Source: SXOA01 sp051004015 (GTDB lineage Bacteria > Planctomycetota > Planctomycetia > Pirellulales > Pirellulaceae). From it: DNA of 64,000 nt. Location of the stretch: positions 7,593 to 71,592 of the forward strand of contig JBPCKT010000127.1 of NCBI GenBank assembly GCA_051004015.1, given 5' to 3'. This document shows positions 15,705-26,574 of the stretch, piece by piece (position 1 is the first letter of the stretch; each line of letters begins with the position of its first letter). A program made the translations under genes and the position numbers. Under the pieces are notes generated by a model that was given only the letters and a program-made list of their open reading frames with translations, was not told the origin of the DNA and did not search any database.

Positions 15705-18245
15705 GTGTCCCCGCACCTTCCGCTGCCGATTGATGAAGTCCTGCCGCGGGTCGTGGCAGCGCTCCGCCAGAGTTCCTGCGCGGTGCTCCGTGCGCCGCCG
15801 GGTGCGGGAAAGACGACGCGCGTGCCGCCAGCCCTTCTGGATGCGGGCCTGGCGGAGCGGGGTAAGATTCTCGTCCTTCAGCCGCGACGAGTGGCGGCCC
15901 GGGCCACGGCAGCGCGGATGGCCAGCGAGCGGGGGAGGCGGCTGGGGGAGGAAGTCGGCTATCAGGTCCGTTTCGATTCCCGCACGAGCTCGCGGACGAA
16001 GATCGAGGTGATCACCGAAGGGATACTGCTACGAATACTCCACGAGCAGCCGTTTTTGGAAGGAATCGCGGCGGTCATCTTCGACGAATTCCATGAGCGC
16101 TCGCTGAGCAGCGATTTGGCTCTGGGGATGGTGCGGCAAATCCAGCAGTCGGTGCGGCCCGACCTTAAAATCCTGGTGATGTCCGCCACGCTCGCCGCCG
16201 AGCCGATTGCGGCGTATTTCGGCGGCTGCCCGACGATTGAGAGCGCGGGGCGGATGTTTCCCGTCGCCATCCGCTACTTGCCCAGCCTCGATAAGCGGCC
16301 AATTGAAGAATTGGTGGCAGAAGGCGTGGGCCGGATTTTGGAAGAGTCCCCCGGCGACGTTTTGGTATTCCTGCCCGGCGTTGGCGAAATCCGCAAAACA
16401 GCCGCGAGGCTGGAAAGACTCGCGGAGGAACAAATCCTCGCCATCATGGAGCTTTACGGTGATTTGCCCGCGGAACAGCAGGACGCGGTGCTACAGCCGG
16501 GCCCGCGGCGGAAGGCGATCCTAGCGACCAACGTGGCCGAGACCTCGCTCACCATCGAAGGAGTGACATCCGTCGTCGATAGCGGCCTGGCTCGCATTCA
16601 GCGGCACGATGAACAGACTGGGCTCGACCGGCTGGAAGTCGCATCCATCTCCAAAGCTTCCGCGGACCAGCGGGCGGGGAGGGCGGGGCGAACGCAGCGC
16701 GGCATCTGCTTGCGGCTCTGGCCGGAGGCGGCTCACCGGCACCGCGCGGAGTATGAGACGCCGGAGATTCACCGCGTTGATCTGGCGGGAGCGGTCCTGC
16801 AACTCGCCGCATGGATTGAGCCTGACTACCGTGCATTTCCTTGGTTCGAAGCGCCGCAGCCCGTCGCGCTAGAGCGGGCCGAAGGTCTACTGACCATGCT
16901 CGGGGCGCTCGATGACGGGAAGATAACGCCGCTGGGAGCAGAACTAGCCGCCTTGCCGGTTCATCCGCGCATTGCACGGTTAATGACAGAGGGACGGCGA
17001 CTGGGTGCGGCTGAAGATGCAGCGCTGGTGGCCGCGATGCTCTCGGAACGCGACCCGTTCTTCCGCAGTGGCGGCCCGCAGCGCCGGCCAGCCAGTCACA
17101 CCAGCCAGAGCGACGTGTTGGACCGGCTGCACGCCTTGCAGGACTTTGAGAACCGCGGCATCGCGGGCAGCAGTACCGGCGCGATCAACCGACAGGGGGC
17201 GAAGCAGATTTTCAAAGTGCGGGAGCAACTGCTTTCACTCGTGGAAAAGTCGAGCAGGCATCGCAATTCGCGGCAAGATGCGACCTCTGAGGAAGCCGTT
17301 CAGCGGGCCATCCTTGCCGCTTATCCCGACCGGGTCGCTCGCCGCCGCGAGACCGGTAGCAAACGGGCCGTCATGGTCGGCGGACGCGGCGTCAAACTGG
17401 CGGATGAATCCGCGGTGCTCGAAGCTGAGCTGTTTGTCTGCGTGAATGTGGACGGTGCGGCGGGGGAAGCGCTCGTCCGCCAGGCCAGCGGCGTGCGGCG
17501 AGAGTGGCTGAGCGAAGAATTGCTTATGACTGAAACCATCGCCCAGTTTGACGAGCAGCGCGAAGCGGTCACTGCCACGAAGCAGGTAAGCTGGAACGGG
17601 CTGCTGCTCGAAGAGTCGCAGGCGGCGTTACCTGCGGGAGAAAAGGTCGAATCGCTACTGGCGGCATCGGCTGCGGAAAAGCTGGAACGGGTCCTACCCA
17701 AGGACAATGAGGACTTCACGCAGTTCCTCACTCGAGCGCAGTGCCTCTCTGCCTGGCGGCCGGACTGGAACCTGCCGCTGCTTGATGAAGTGGCACTGCG
17801 ATCTCTGATCCCCATGCTTGTCTCCGGCTGCCGCTCGTTCGCCGATCTGCGGAAAGCGCCGTGGCTCCACGCGTTGAAAAGTCTCCTCACCTACCCGCAA
17901 CTTCAACTCATCGAGCGCGAAGCGCCCGAGCGAATCGAAGTCCCCAGCGGCAGCCGGATTGCCGTGCAATATGAGGTGGGGCGGCCTCCCATCCTGGCGG
18001 TCCGTATTCAAGAGATTTTCGGCCTACTCGATACACCTCGCCTCGCCGGCGGCAAAGTGCCGGTCCTCATGCATCTGCTCGCGCCCAACATGCGCGTGGC
18101 TCAGGTCACGGATGACTTACGCAGCTTCTGGACAAATACGTATGCTCTCGTCCGCAAAGACCTGCGTGCCCGCTATCCCAAGCACTCCTGGCCCGAAGAC
18201 CCCTCCACCGCCCAGCCGCAGCGGAGGCCGCAAAGAAAGAAATAG
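15705..18245 (+). CDS. hrpB: ATP-dependent RNA helicase HrpB
   Basis: A DEAH-box helicase of 846 residues, the normal HrpB size. Motifs: GAGKTT (residues 33-38), QPRRVAAR, DEFHER, SATL, TNVAETSLTIEGV and QRAGRAGR, followed by HA2 and HrpB C-terminal regions (LDEVALRSLIPML, WPEDPSTAQPQRRPQRK). Role: RNA remodelling in the cytoplasm, non-essential where studied. The start is a GTG. It stands alone on this strand between two minus-strand genes. Confidence 0.95.
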   Translation: MSPHLPLPIDEVLPRVVAALRQSSCAVLRAPPGAGKTTRVPPALLDAGLAERGKILVLQPRRVAARATAARMASERGRRLGEEVGYQVRFDSRTSSRTKIEVITEGILLRILHEQPFLEGIAAVIFDEFHERSLSSDLALGMVRQIQQSVRPDLKILVMSATLAAEPIAAYFGGCPTIESAGRMFPVAIRYLPSLDKRPIEELVAEGVGRILEESPGDVLVFLPGVGEIRKTAARLERLAEEQILAIMELYGDLPAEQQDAVLQPGPRRKAILATNVAETSLTIEGVTSVVDSGLARIQRHDEQTGLDRLEVASISKASADQRAGRAGRTQRGICLRLWPEAAHRHRAEYETPEIHRVDLAGAVLQLAAWIEPDYRAFPWFEAPQPVALERAEGLLTMLGALDDGKITPLGAELAALPVHPRIARLMTEGRRLGAAEDAALVAAMLSERDPFFRSGGPQRRPASHTSQSDVLDRLHALQDFENRGIAGSSTGAINRQGAKQIFKVREQLLSLVEKSSRHRNSRQDATSEEAVQRAILAAYPDRVARRRETGSKRAVMVGGRGVKLADESAVLEAELFVCVNVDGAAGEALVRQASGVRREWLSEELLMTETIAQFDEQREAVTATKQVSWNGLLLEESQAALPAGEKVESLLAASAAEKLERVLPKDNEDFTQFLTRAQCLSAWRPDWNLPLLDEVALRSLIPMLVSGCRSFADLRKAPWLHALKSLLTYPQLQLIEREAPERIEVPSGSRIAVQYEVGRPPILAVRIQEIFGLLDTPRLAGGKVPVLMHLLAPNMRVAQVTDDLRSFWTNTYALVRKDLRARYPKHSWPEDPSTAQPQRRPQRKK

Positions 18246-18286
18246 TCCTCGTTCCCACGGTCCTCCGTAGGAATAAGAAGTCGCAA

Positions 18287-19291
18287 TCACCCCTTCCACG
18301 TCTCCCGCCACACGCATCCCGCCCACGACCAGCCGACGCCGAAACCGACGAGCACATTGTTCATGCCCCTCGTCAGGCTGTTGTTGCGGCGGAGGTCGTC
18401 GATGAGGATGGGAAGCGTGGACGAGACGGTGTTGCCGCAATGCTCGAGCATGATGGGCATACGCTCGGGAGCCAAGTCCAGGGCCATGCGCAATTGCTGC
18501 AGCATTTTCAGCGTCGCCTGGTGCAGCAGGAAGAGGTCGACTTCGTCCTTCCGCAACTCGGCCGCGTTCAGGATGTTCCGCACGAGCTGCGGGACGGCGG
18601 CGACGGTGAAGTTGATGAGGCTCGGCCCGTCCATATACAGGTCGCTTTCCCAGCGGTGCCGATGCCGCGGCTTGATGGCGTCTTCCGCGAGGCGGGCACC
18701 CCCCTTGGCCACCAGCAGCGTATCCGCACCCGTGCCGTCGGTGCCGAACTGGAATGCGGAAAGCGTCGGCTCCGGGGCGGCTTCAATCAGCGTGGCGGCG
18801 GCCCCATCGCCGAAAATCGTGCGGAGGCTGCGGTCGGTGGGGTGAATATATTTGGAGTATGTCTCGGCGGTGAGCAGCAGCACTTTCTTCGCGCATCCCG
18901 CCCGGATGAGGCCATCCGCCAGCGACAGGCCGTATACGAATCCCGAGCACCCCAGGTTGAAATCGAGCGCACCGACATTCGTCCGCAGCCCCAGCCGGCT
19001 TTGCACCAGACAGGCTGTCGTCGGCAGTGGATAGTCCGGCGTTTGCGTGCAGAGCAGCACAAAGTCGATGCTTTGCGGATCGACTCCCCCTTCGCCAAAC
19101 AGCTTGTTGGCCGCCGCCACCGCCAGGTCCGATGCACACTCGCCCGGAGCCGCGATGTGCCGGGAGGCAATGCCGGTCTTCTCAAAGATCAGCGGCATGT
19201 CCCAGGAGGGGAACTCCGCTTGCAACTGCGCATTGGTCTCGACGCGCTCGGGAAAGTGAATGGCTATCGGACCAATCGCGGCGTAATTCAC
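18287..19291 (-). CDS. 3-oxoacyl-ACP synthase III-like (KAS III/FabH family)
   Basis: 334 residues. The thiolase-fold catalytic triad is complete: Cys115 in FNLGCSGF, His in LLHQATLK, and Asn in HCGNTVSST. Other signatures are IFGDGAAATLI and the final GFGVGWSWAG. FabH condenses acetyl-CoA or other acyl-CoA with malonyl-ACP to start fatty acid or related chains. GTG 19291 is chosen because it gives the normal length; the open frame runs to 19411. No other fab gene is adjacent, so a specialised acyl-priming role is possible. Confidence 0.9.
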   Translation of the reverse strand: MNYAAIGPIAIHFPERVETNAQLQAEFPSWDMPLIFEKTGIASRHIAAPGECASDLAVAAANKLFGEGGVDPQSIDFVLLCTQTPDYPLPTTACLVQSRLGLRTNVGALDFNLGCSGFVYGLSLADGLIRAGCAKKVLLLTAETYSKYIHPTDRSLRTIFGDGAAATLIEAAPEPTLSAFQFGTDGTGADTLLVAKGGARLAEDAIKPRHRHRWESDLYMDGPSLINFTVAAVPQLVRNILNAAELRKDEVDLFLLHQATLKMLQQLRMALDLAPERMPIMLEHCGNTVSSTLPILIDDLRRNNSLTRGMNNVLVGFGVGWSWAGCVWRETWKG

Positions 19292-19554
19292 GGACAAGCC
19301 TTCGCAAGAGTCGGCGGGGCCGCGAGGCAGACGGCTGACCCGAAAAAACAGGCAGAGGGTGGCAATTCGACCCCGGTACTGAACGATACCGGGATTACGG
19401 AAATGGGTCAATTGGAGTGCTACGCCCCATCAGCGCCCCTTACCGTACTTACGCTGCTTCTCTTGACCTGTCGCCCCCTCTCCACCTACAGTCCCACCCT
19501 TTCGGCGCTACCAGCCGATGTCTCAGGCATCAACCAGGCAAGCGGGAGCGGACA

Positions 19555-20349
19555 TTGCAGCGAGCTGGCAATCGAACCCGACTCATGCTCGGCCTGGCAG
19601 TACTCTGCGCACTGGCCGCGGGCGAAGCGCGCTCGCGTACGATGGCCGCTGAGAAGTGGCCGACCGAACGAACGGCCGGTCCCTTTCTGTGCCACGCGGA
19701 TTTTCCCCTCGAGGCGCACAAGAAGCTCCTCGCCGAGATTGAGTCCTTGCAGCAGGACGTAGCCACAATCCTGGGAACGCAGGAGCCGCGCGAGACCATG
19801 CACCTTTTCCTTTTCGAGAAGCCGGGAACCTACGAGGCCTACATGAAGCGGTACTTCCCGCGAGTCCCCGCGCGGCGGGCTCTCTATATCAAAGGGCGCG
19901 GGCCGGGGATGGTCTTCGCTCATCAAGGGACCGACTTCGAAATCGACGTGCGGCACGAAAGCACCCACGCCTTGCTGCATGCCTCGTTCGAGACCGTCCC
20001 CCTCTGGCTCGATGAAGGAATTGCCGAATACTTCGAAGTCCCCCGGGACAAACGGGCTTCCGAAAACCCGCACCTCGCCACCATCCGGGCCCTCCTGCGC
20101 CAAGGCTCTTCGCCGCGGCTGGAACCGCTGGAAGAAATCAGCGACCTCAAATCCATGGGGCGCGACGAATATCGCGACGCCTGGGCCTGGGTCCACTTCA
20201 TGATCCACGGCCCCCGAGATGCCCACGCCGAACTCATCAGCTACCTGGCTGACTGCCAGTCCGGCGGCGAAACCGAGAAGCTCTCGGACCGGCTCCGCAG
20301 GCGGGTGCCGGATTTGGAACGCAGGATGGCGGAGCACTTCAAGCCCTAG
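19555..20349 (+). CDS. Secreted DUF1570-type zinc metalloprotease-like protein
   Basis: The gluzincin motif HESTH (HExxH) sits in DVRHESTHALLH, with a downstream Glu in LDEGIAEYFE as third ligand, as in DUF1570 proteins. The TTG at 19555 is chosen: GGGAG lies about 6 bases upstream and it gives a signal peptide MQRAGNRTRLMLGLAVLC.. ; ATG 19585 is an alternative. The mature domain is about 230 residues. It is likely exported and acts on envelope or extracellular protein; the substrate is unknown. Confidence 0.8.
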   Translation: MQRAGNRTRLMLGLAVLCALAAGEARSRTMAAEKWPTERTAGPFLCHADFPLEAHKKLLAEIESLQQDVATILGTQEPRETMHLFLFEKPGTYEAYMKRYFPRVPARRALYIKGRGPGMVFAHQGTDFEIDVRHESTHALLHASFETVPLWLDEGIAEYFEVPRDKRASENPHLATIRALLRQGSSPRLEPLEEISDLKSMGRDEYRDAWAWVHFMIHGPRDAHAELISYLADCQSGGETEKLSDRLRRRVPDLERRMAEHFKP

Positions 20350-20384
20350 TGGTCCGCTCACTCCATGTGCAGACTGCTTACGAA

Positions 20385-21047
20385 CTACTTCCCTTCAAGC
20401 TGCTTCTGGATGTAGTCAACCTGGACCCGGACTTCTTCCAGGTCGGAATTGAGATTCAGGGCTCGGCGGAAGCATTCCAAGGCGGCGAAGGGTTCGTCCA
20501 TTTCCAGATAGCAGTGCCCCATGCCGACAGCGGCTCCAAAATGATAGGCGTTCAGCTCCAGCGTCTGATGACAGTCGTTGGCGGCGTCGACAAAGTGCTC
20601 CAAGGCGAAGTGGGAAATGGCCCGCTGATTCCAGCCTTCGCCAATCCACGGAGAAACTTCGATGAACTCCCCGGCCACGGTCAGGCATTCGGCATAGAGG
20701 CCGGATGAATTCAGTCGGGACAGGAGGGCGAGTTGCTTCTGCTCGGCGATGCTCCCCTGCCGCCGCCAAAGTTCCCGGATGCCGTTATCGGCCAGCATTC
20801 GCACGCCGCGGTCCCGGTCTCGCAGGGCGGCTCCCAGAACGGCGTTCTGGCGGTAATCCCCGAGAAAGCTGATCGCCAGCACGGCAGCCCGGCGCGAGAT
20901 ACATTCGCCGTAATCCGCCAGTCGGCAGAGAGTGGAGACCGTGTACTGTTGCGCCACCGAGCGGACGAAAGCCGCTGAATTCTCGGATTCCAGGAAGCGG
21001 TGGTAAAGCGCTTCCAACGCCGGCCGTGATGCTTCCTCGGATTTCAA
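20385..21047 (-). CDS. HEAT/TPR repeat protein
   Basis: 220 residues. The N-terminal half has HEAT-like helices (SRRAAVLAISFLGDYRQNAVLGAAL, RDRGVRMLADNGIREL). The C-terminal half has two to three TPR units (GWNQRAISHFALEHFVDAANDC, HFGAAVGMGHCYLEMDEPFAAL). It is probably a cytoplasmic scaffold. A TTG start at 21047 with GAGG about 7 bases upstream is used. No enzymatic motif and no clear partner. Confidence 0.75.
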   Translation of the reverse strand: MKSEEASRPALEALYHRFLESENSAAFVRSVAQQYTVSTLCRLADYGECISRRAAVLAISFLGDYRQNAVLGAALRDRDRGVRMLADNGIRELWRRQGSIAEQKQLALLSRLNSSGLYAECLTVAGEFIEVSPWIGEGWNQRAISHFALEHFVDAANDCHQTLELNAYHFGAAVGMGHCYLEMDEPFAALECFRRALNLNSDLEEVRVQVDYIQKQLEGK

Positions 21048-21229
21048 GCAAACCTCGAAAGGAAGAAGAAAGTCGGCCGCGAGTGGAATGATACGAACCG
21101 CATGGCAAGTCCCAGTCTAGTTAGCCAGCAAGTCCTTCTCAACTTTTGCGCTGCCAAACGGCCGAATTAGCTTCCCACAGGCAGCCGCTTCGTCAAAAAT
21201 GAGAAGCGGGGCTAGCAGGAGTCCGCGGC

Positions 21230-22264
21230 ATGGAGATTACCGAGCAAATGGCGAACGACTGGACTACGTGCCGAGGAAGGCTGCGGGTCGTGACGGCGCT
21301 CACGTTTTTTAGCGCCTGGATATGCCTTGGCTTATTGAATCGCGCAGTCGCTCAACAACCGCGTAAAGCTGGGAAAGAGGGGCGAATTCTGGTGACGCTG
21401 GAATGGGGCGAGGTCCCGCTCCGCCAGCGGCTGACGGATTTCGGCAAAAAGTATGAAGTCCCTATTTTTCTGGACCGTCGCGTGGATCCCGATCAGAGGA
21501 TCGATCTCTCGGCCCAGGACCTGCCGGTGGACGGAGTGCTGTCGCTCGCTGCCCAGAAGCTCAAGCTGGGAACCTGCATCGTCGGCAAGGTGCATTACCT
21601 CGGCCCCAAGTCCACCGCCAGCCGGCTGACCGGCGTGATCGCTCAGCGGAAGCTCGATCTCCGCAAGCTGCCGCCGCAGGCGCGAACGGTGTGGAGCAAG
21701 TCGAAGGACTTGAAATGGGACGAAGCCGCCTCGCCGCGAGACATTGCCGCGGCGCTCGCCCAGGAAGCCGGCGCGGAACTCGAAAACCTGGAGCAGATTC
21801 CGCACGATGTCTGGCCTGTCTACGACTTGCCAGCCATGACACTGACCGAGCGTCTCAGCCTGGTGCTGGCGGGATTCGATCTGACCTTTCGATTTTCGGA
21901 CGACGGCAGCCAGATTCGTGTCACGCCATTGCCTCCAGACAAAGTAGCGGCCGGCGGAAAGGATCCCGATTTGGACGACATACCCCAACCTGGCGTGACA
22001 AAGACCGTCACCAAAGGTCCGATCAAGAAGGTCTTCTCCATGACCGTGCAAAAGCAGCCGGCCGGCGCGGTGCTGAACACCGTTGCCAAACAACTGGGCA
22101 AGGAATTCAAATACGACCCGTCGCTGCGGGACAAACTGCGCGAAGACGTCAGCTTTACCGTCAAGGATGTCACGCTGGAAGAGTTGCTCGCCAAAACCCT
22201 CACTCCGCTGGGCCTTTCGTGTAAAGTGACGGAGAAGGCGCTCGAAGTAATTCCGCTGGAATAA
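21230..22264 (+). CDS. Exported protein with two STN/secretin-N-like domains
   Basis: 344 residues. AGGAG lies 10 bases before the ATG. A hydrophobic segment (VVTALTFFSAWICLGLLNRAVA, about residues 20-41) acts as signal peptide or anchor. Two repeats of the secretin/TonB short N-terminal (STN) type follow: about residues 55-110 (VPLRQRLTDFGKKYEVPIFL) and about 265-340 (AVLNTVAKQLGKEFKYD ... TLEELLAKTLTPLGL). No secretin pore domain is present. Function unknown; it may bind an outer-membrane partner. Confidence 0.7.
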   Translation: MEITEQMANDWTTCRGRLRVVTALTFFSAWICLGLLNRAVAQQPRKAGKEGRILVTLEWGEVPLRQRLTDFGKKYEVPIFLDRRVDPDQRIDLSAQDLPVDGVLSLAAQKLKLGTCIVGKVHYLGPKSTASRLTGVIAQRKLDLRKLPPQARTVWSKSKDLKWDEAASPRDIAAALAQEAGAELENLEQIPHDVWPVYDLPAMTLTERLSLVLAGFDLTFRFSDDGSQIRVTPLPPDKVAAGGKDPDLDDIPQPGVTKTVTKGPIKKVFSMTVQKQPAGAVLNTVAKQLGKEFKYDPSLRDKLREDVSFTVKDVTLEELLAKTLTPLGLSCKVTEKALEVIPLE

Positions 22265-22291
22265 CTGCCCACCTCGCCCGTCCCGCCAAGC

Positions 22292-23746
<1,455 letters not shown>

Positions 23747-24174
23747 GCCCGTTGAAGTTTCGTTGGCGTCCCGCCTTCAGGCGGAATCGAAAACGCCTCA
23801 GGGGATTTTTGAGGCATTGCTCCGGTGTCCAATGGGAGTGAAGAAATCGCCTCTGGCAGTAAATGCCGTCACGACTTATTCACCATTATCTCTTTGTGAC
23901 TACCCAGCGGTCAAACGTCAAGAATCACAAGTTACAGGGCACAACATATTGTCGCGATTGTAGTTAGGCAAAGGTTGGGTATCAAAATTTTGTTAAAAGA
24001 GATGGAAATGTATCACAGAAGTATCAAAGTTTATGACGGAAAGTCAGAAGTGGAAAGGAGTTGGGGAGACGGGCCGGCAGCGCGAGATTCCCGAAAGGAG
24101 TGATCAAAAAGGTGTATCAACAGGAGCGTGAATCATGAATTGGGACGGCCTGGAAAGGGCCATCCTGCATCGAA
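23747..24174. other. Convergent intergenic region, 428 bases
   Basis: It contains a perfect hairpin CCGCCTTCAGGCGG (23771-23784) and a second hairpin GCCTCA...TGAGGC just after it, then an AT-rich stretch (23870-24050). No gene is supported. The hairpins may end transcription of the DUF1501 gene. Confidence 0.4.
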
Positions 24175-24588
24175 CTAACTCCACATTTTGACGAGCGTGA
24201 TGCCGAGCCAGACGGCGAAGAGGCCGGCGAGGAGGTTGGCGGCGATGTTGGAGAGGGCGAGGAGCGGGCGGTCGTCCAGGAAGAGGCGGGTGGAGTCCCA
24301 GCCGAAGGCGGAGAAGGTGGTGAGGCCGCCGAGGAAGCCGACGATGATGGCCTGGCGGAGGGTGGCGATGAGCAACAGCTCGGAGGCATTCGGCTTGACG
24401 GAGGCGTCGGCCGCGAACCTTTGCAGGACCTGGCCAATCATTCCGATGAGCAGACAGCCGACGACGTTGACCAGCAGCGTGGCGACGGGGAAGTGCTTGC
24501 CAGGGGTGTGGGGGAATGCGACGCCCACGCCGTAGCGGGCGAGGGCGCCGAGAGTGCCGCCGAGAGCGACGAGGAGGGCATCACGCAT
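24175..24588 (-). CDS. crcB: Fluoride exporter CrcB/Fluc
   Basis: 137 residues with four membrane segments. Signature motifs: GGTLGALARYGVG, LLVNVVGCLLIG, and GFLGGLTTFSAFGWDS with the conserved Phe box. Fluc proteins are dual-topology fluoride channels working as dimers; only one gene is present here, as in homodimeric forms. I see no fluoride riboswitch core upstream (24589-24780). Confidence 0.93.
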   Translation of the reverse strand: MRDALLVALGGTLGALARYGVGVAFPHTPGKHFPVATLLVNVVGCLLIGMIGQVLQRFAADASVKPNASELLLIATLRQAIIVGFLGGLTTFSAFGWDSTRLFLDDRPLLALSNIAANLLAGLFAVWLGITLVKMWS

Positions 24589-24620
24589 GGGAGGGGGCGA
24601 GGTTCGAGGTGAGGAGTTAG

Positions 24621-24645
24621 AGGGCAGGCTGGAAGCCTACCCCAC
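24621..24645. repeat. Dispersed repeat R4, copy 1
   Basis: The 25-base sequence beginning AGGGCAGGCTGGAAGCCTAC is the exact reverse complement of 44148-44172. It contains the palindrome GGCTGGAAGCC. It lies upstream of crcB, in the divergent gap with ilvB. Confidence 0.8.
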
Positions 24646-24786
24646 TTGCGGAAGATTCGTCATAACGTGATTACCAGTAAGCCTTTATGCCAAATGCCGG
24701 GCCGCGAAGCCCTTGAAGAAACGAGCAATGTGCCATAATCTAAGAAGTTGCGCCCGTTTTCCCAATAGCTGATGCCGGAGCTTGTG

Positions 24787-26550
24787 ATGCCTACGCTGAC
24801 CCCTGCCACCGAAACCCAATTGATGAGCGGGGCCGATATCCTCGTGAAGTCGCTGGTGGATCACGGGGTCGAGGTCCTGTTTGCCTATCCGGGAGGGTGC
24901 AGCATGCCGATGCATCAGTCGCTCACCAAATATGCGGACAAGATTCGGACCATCCTGCCGCGGCACGAGCAGGGTGGGGCCTTTGCCGCCCAGGGATATG
25001 CCCGCAGCACCGGCAAGGTCGGCGTCTGCATGGCGACGAGCGGCCCGGGGGCGACGAACCTGGTCACCGCCATTGCCGACGCCAAGCTGGACAGCGTTCC
25101 GCTGATCGCCATCACGGGACAGGTCCCCACCTGGAACATCGGCCTCGATGCTTTTCAGGAAACTCCCATCGTCGAAGTCTGTCGCGGCATCACCAAGCAC
25201 CATTACATGGTGACGGACGTGAACGACCTGGCGCGCGTGATGAAGGAGGCGTTCTTCATCGCCACCACCGGGCGGCCGGGGCCGGTCCTGATCGACATGC
25301 CCAAGAACATCCAGCAGGAGAAGGTCAGCGTGGACTGGAACGTCCCGATGAACCTGCCCGGCTACACGGGAAAGAACAAGCAGGCCCAGCCCGAGCAGAT
25401 CAAGCAAATCGCCGCGGCCATCAAGCTCGCCAAGCGGCCGCTGATTTACGCCGGCGGCGGGATCATCGCCGGCAATGCCTCGGCGGAACTCCGCGAGCTG
25501 GTCCGCAAGACGGGCATTCCGATCACGATGACGGTGATGGGCCTGGGCGCTTATCCGAGCGAAGGCCCGCTGTCGCTGGATATGCTGGGGATGCACGGCA
25601 GCGTGTACGCCAACTGGGCGGTCCGCGATTGCGACCTGCTCATTGCTTTGGGCGTCCGGTTCGACGACCGCGTGACCGGCAAGATCGAGGCCTTCGCCAA
25701 GCACGCCAAGATCATCCATGTCGATATCGATGCCTCCGAGCTCAACAAGAACAAGACGGCTCACATCCCGGTCTGCAGCGACGTGAAGCCGGTGCTGCAG
25801 GAATTGAACAAGATCGTGGAAGCGCCGGACATCGCGCCTTGGGTGAAGACCGTGCTTGACTGGAAGGACGCCCATCCTTTCAAATTCGACACCGGCTTTG
25901 ACGGCATCCTTCAGCAGCACGCGATCGCCGAGCTCAACCGCCTAACGCAAGACCGGCAGACGTTCATCACGGTCGGCGTCGGCCAGCATCAAATGTGGTC
26001 GGCTCAGTTTCTCAAGTTCAAACATCCCCGCACTTGGCTTTCCTCCAGCGGCCTGGGGACGATGGGTTTTGGTTTGCCAGCCGCGATGGGAGTGCAGGCG
26101 GCTCATCCGGACGCTCTCGTGGTCGATATCGACGGCGACGGCAGCTACCAGATGAACATCCAGGAGATGGCCACCTGCTTCTGCGAAAAGCTGCCGGTCA
26201 AGGTGCTGCTGCTCGATAACCAGCACCTGGGCATGGTGGTGCAGTGGGAAGACCGCTTCCACGACAAGAACCGGGCCCACACCTACCTCGGCCCCATCGA
26301 CCACCTCGAAGCGACGGGCAAGGGTGGCACCAATTTCGTGAACGAGCGCTACCCCGACTTCGTCACCATTGCCAAGGGCTACGGCTGGGGCGCGGCTACC
26401 ATCAGCCAGAAGAACGACCTGTCCGGCGCGATTGAAGAGATGATCAATAGCGACGGGCCGTATCTGCTGAACGTGCAAGTCCCCTACGTCGAGCACGTGC
26501 TGCCGATGATCCCCGGGGGCCGGACGGTGGATGACATGATTTTGGAGTAG
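24787..26550 (+). CDS. ilvB: Acetolactate synthase large subunit-like protein
   Basis: A ThDP enzyme of about 587 residues that condenses two pyruvates (or pyruvate and 2-ketobutyrate) for branched amino acids. The N-terminal ThDP glutamate is in LPRHEQGGAFAAQGYAR, then GPGATNLVT and DAFQET. The C-terminal ThDP motif is GDGSYQMNIQEMATC...DNQHLGMV. ATG 24787 has GGAG 6 bases upstream; ATG 24772 is possible. The IGTDAFQE box reads IGLDAFQE. No small subunit (ilvN) or ilvC follows, which is unusual for this operon. Confidence 0.92.
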   Translation: MPTLTPATETQLMSGADILVKSLVDHGVEVLFAYPGGCSMPMHQSLTKYADKIRTILPRHEQGGAFAAQGYARSTGKVGVCMATSGPGATNLVTAIADAKLDSVPLIAITGQVPTWNIGLDAFQETPIVEVCRGITKHHYMVTDVNDLARVMKEAFFIATTGRPGPVLIDMPKNIQQEKVSVDWNVPMNLPGYTGKNKQAQPEQIKQIAAAIKLAKRPLIYAGGGIIAGNASAELRELVRKTGIPITMTVMGLGAYPSEGPLSLDMLGMHGSVYANWAVRDCDLLIALGVRFDDRVTGKIEAFAKHAKIIHVDIDASELNKNKTAHIPVCSDVKPVLQELNKIVEAPDIAPWVKTVLDWKDAHPFKFDTGFDGILQQHAIAELNRLTQDRQTFITVGVGQHQMWSAQFLKFKHPRTWLSSSGLGTMGFGLPAAMGVQAAHPDALVVDIDGDGSYQMNIQEMATCFCEKLPVKVLLLDNQHLGMVVQWEDRFHDKNRAHTYLGPIDHLEATGKGGTNFVNERYPDFVTIAKGYGWGAATISQKNDLSGAIEEMINSDGPYLLNVQVPYVEHVLPMIPGGRTVDDMILE

Positions 26551-26574
26551 GGCAGTGTCGGGGGGCCGCGCGTG

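Noticed and set aside
24589..24780. Fluoride riboswitch upstream of crcB
   Set aside because: No crcB-motif core was seen; the region is explained by repeat R4 and ilvB upstream sequence.
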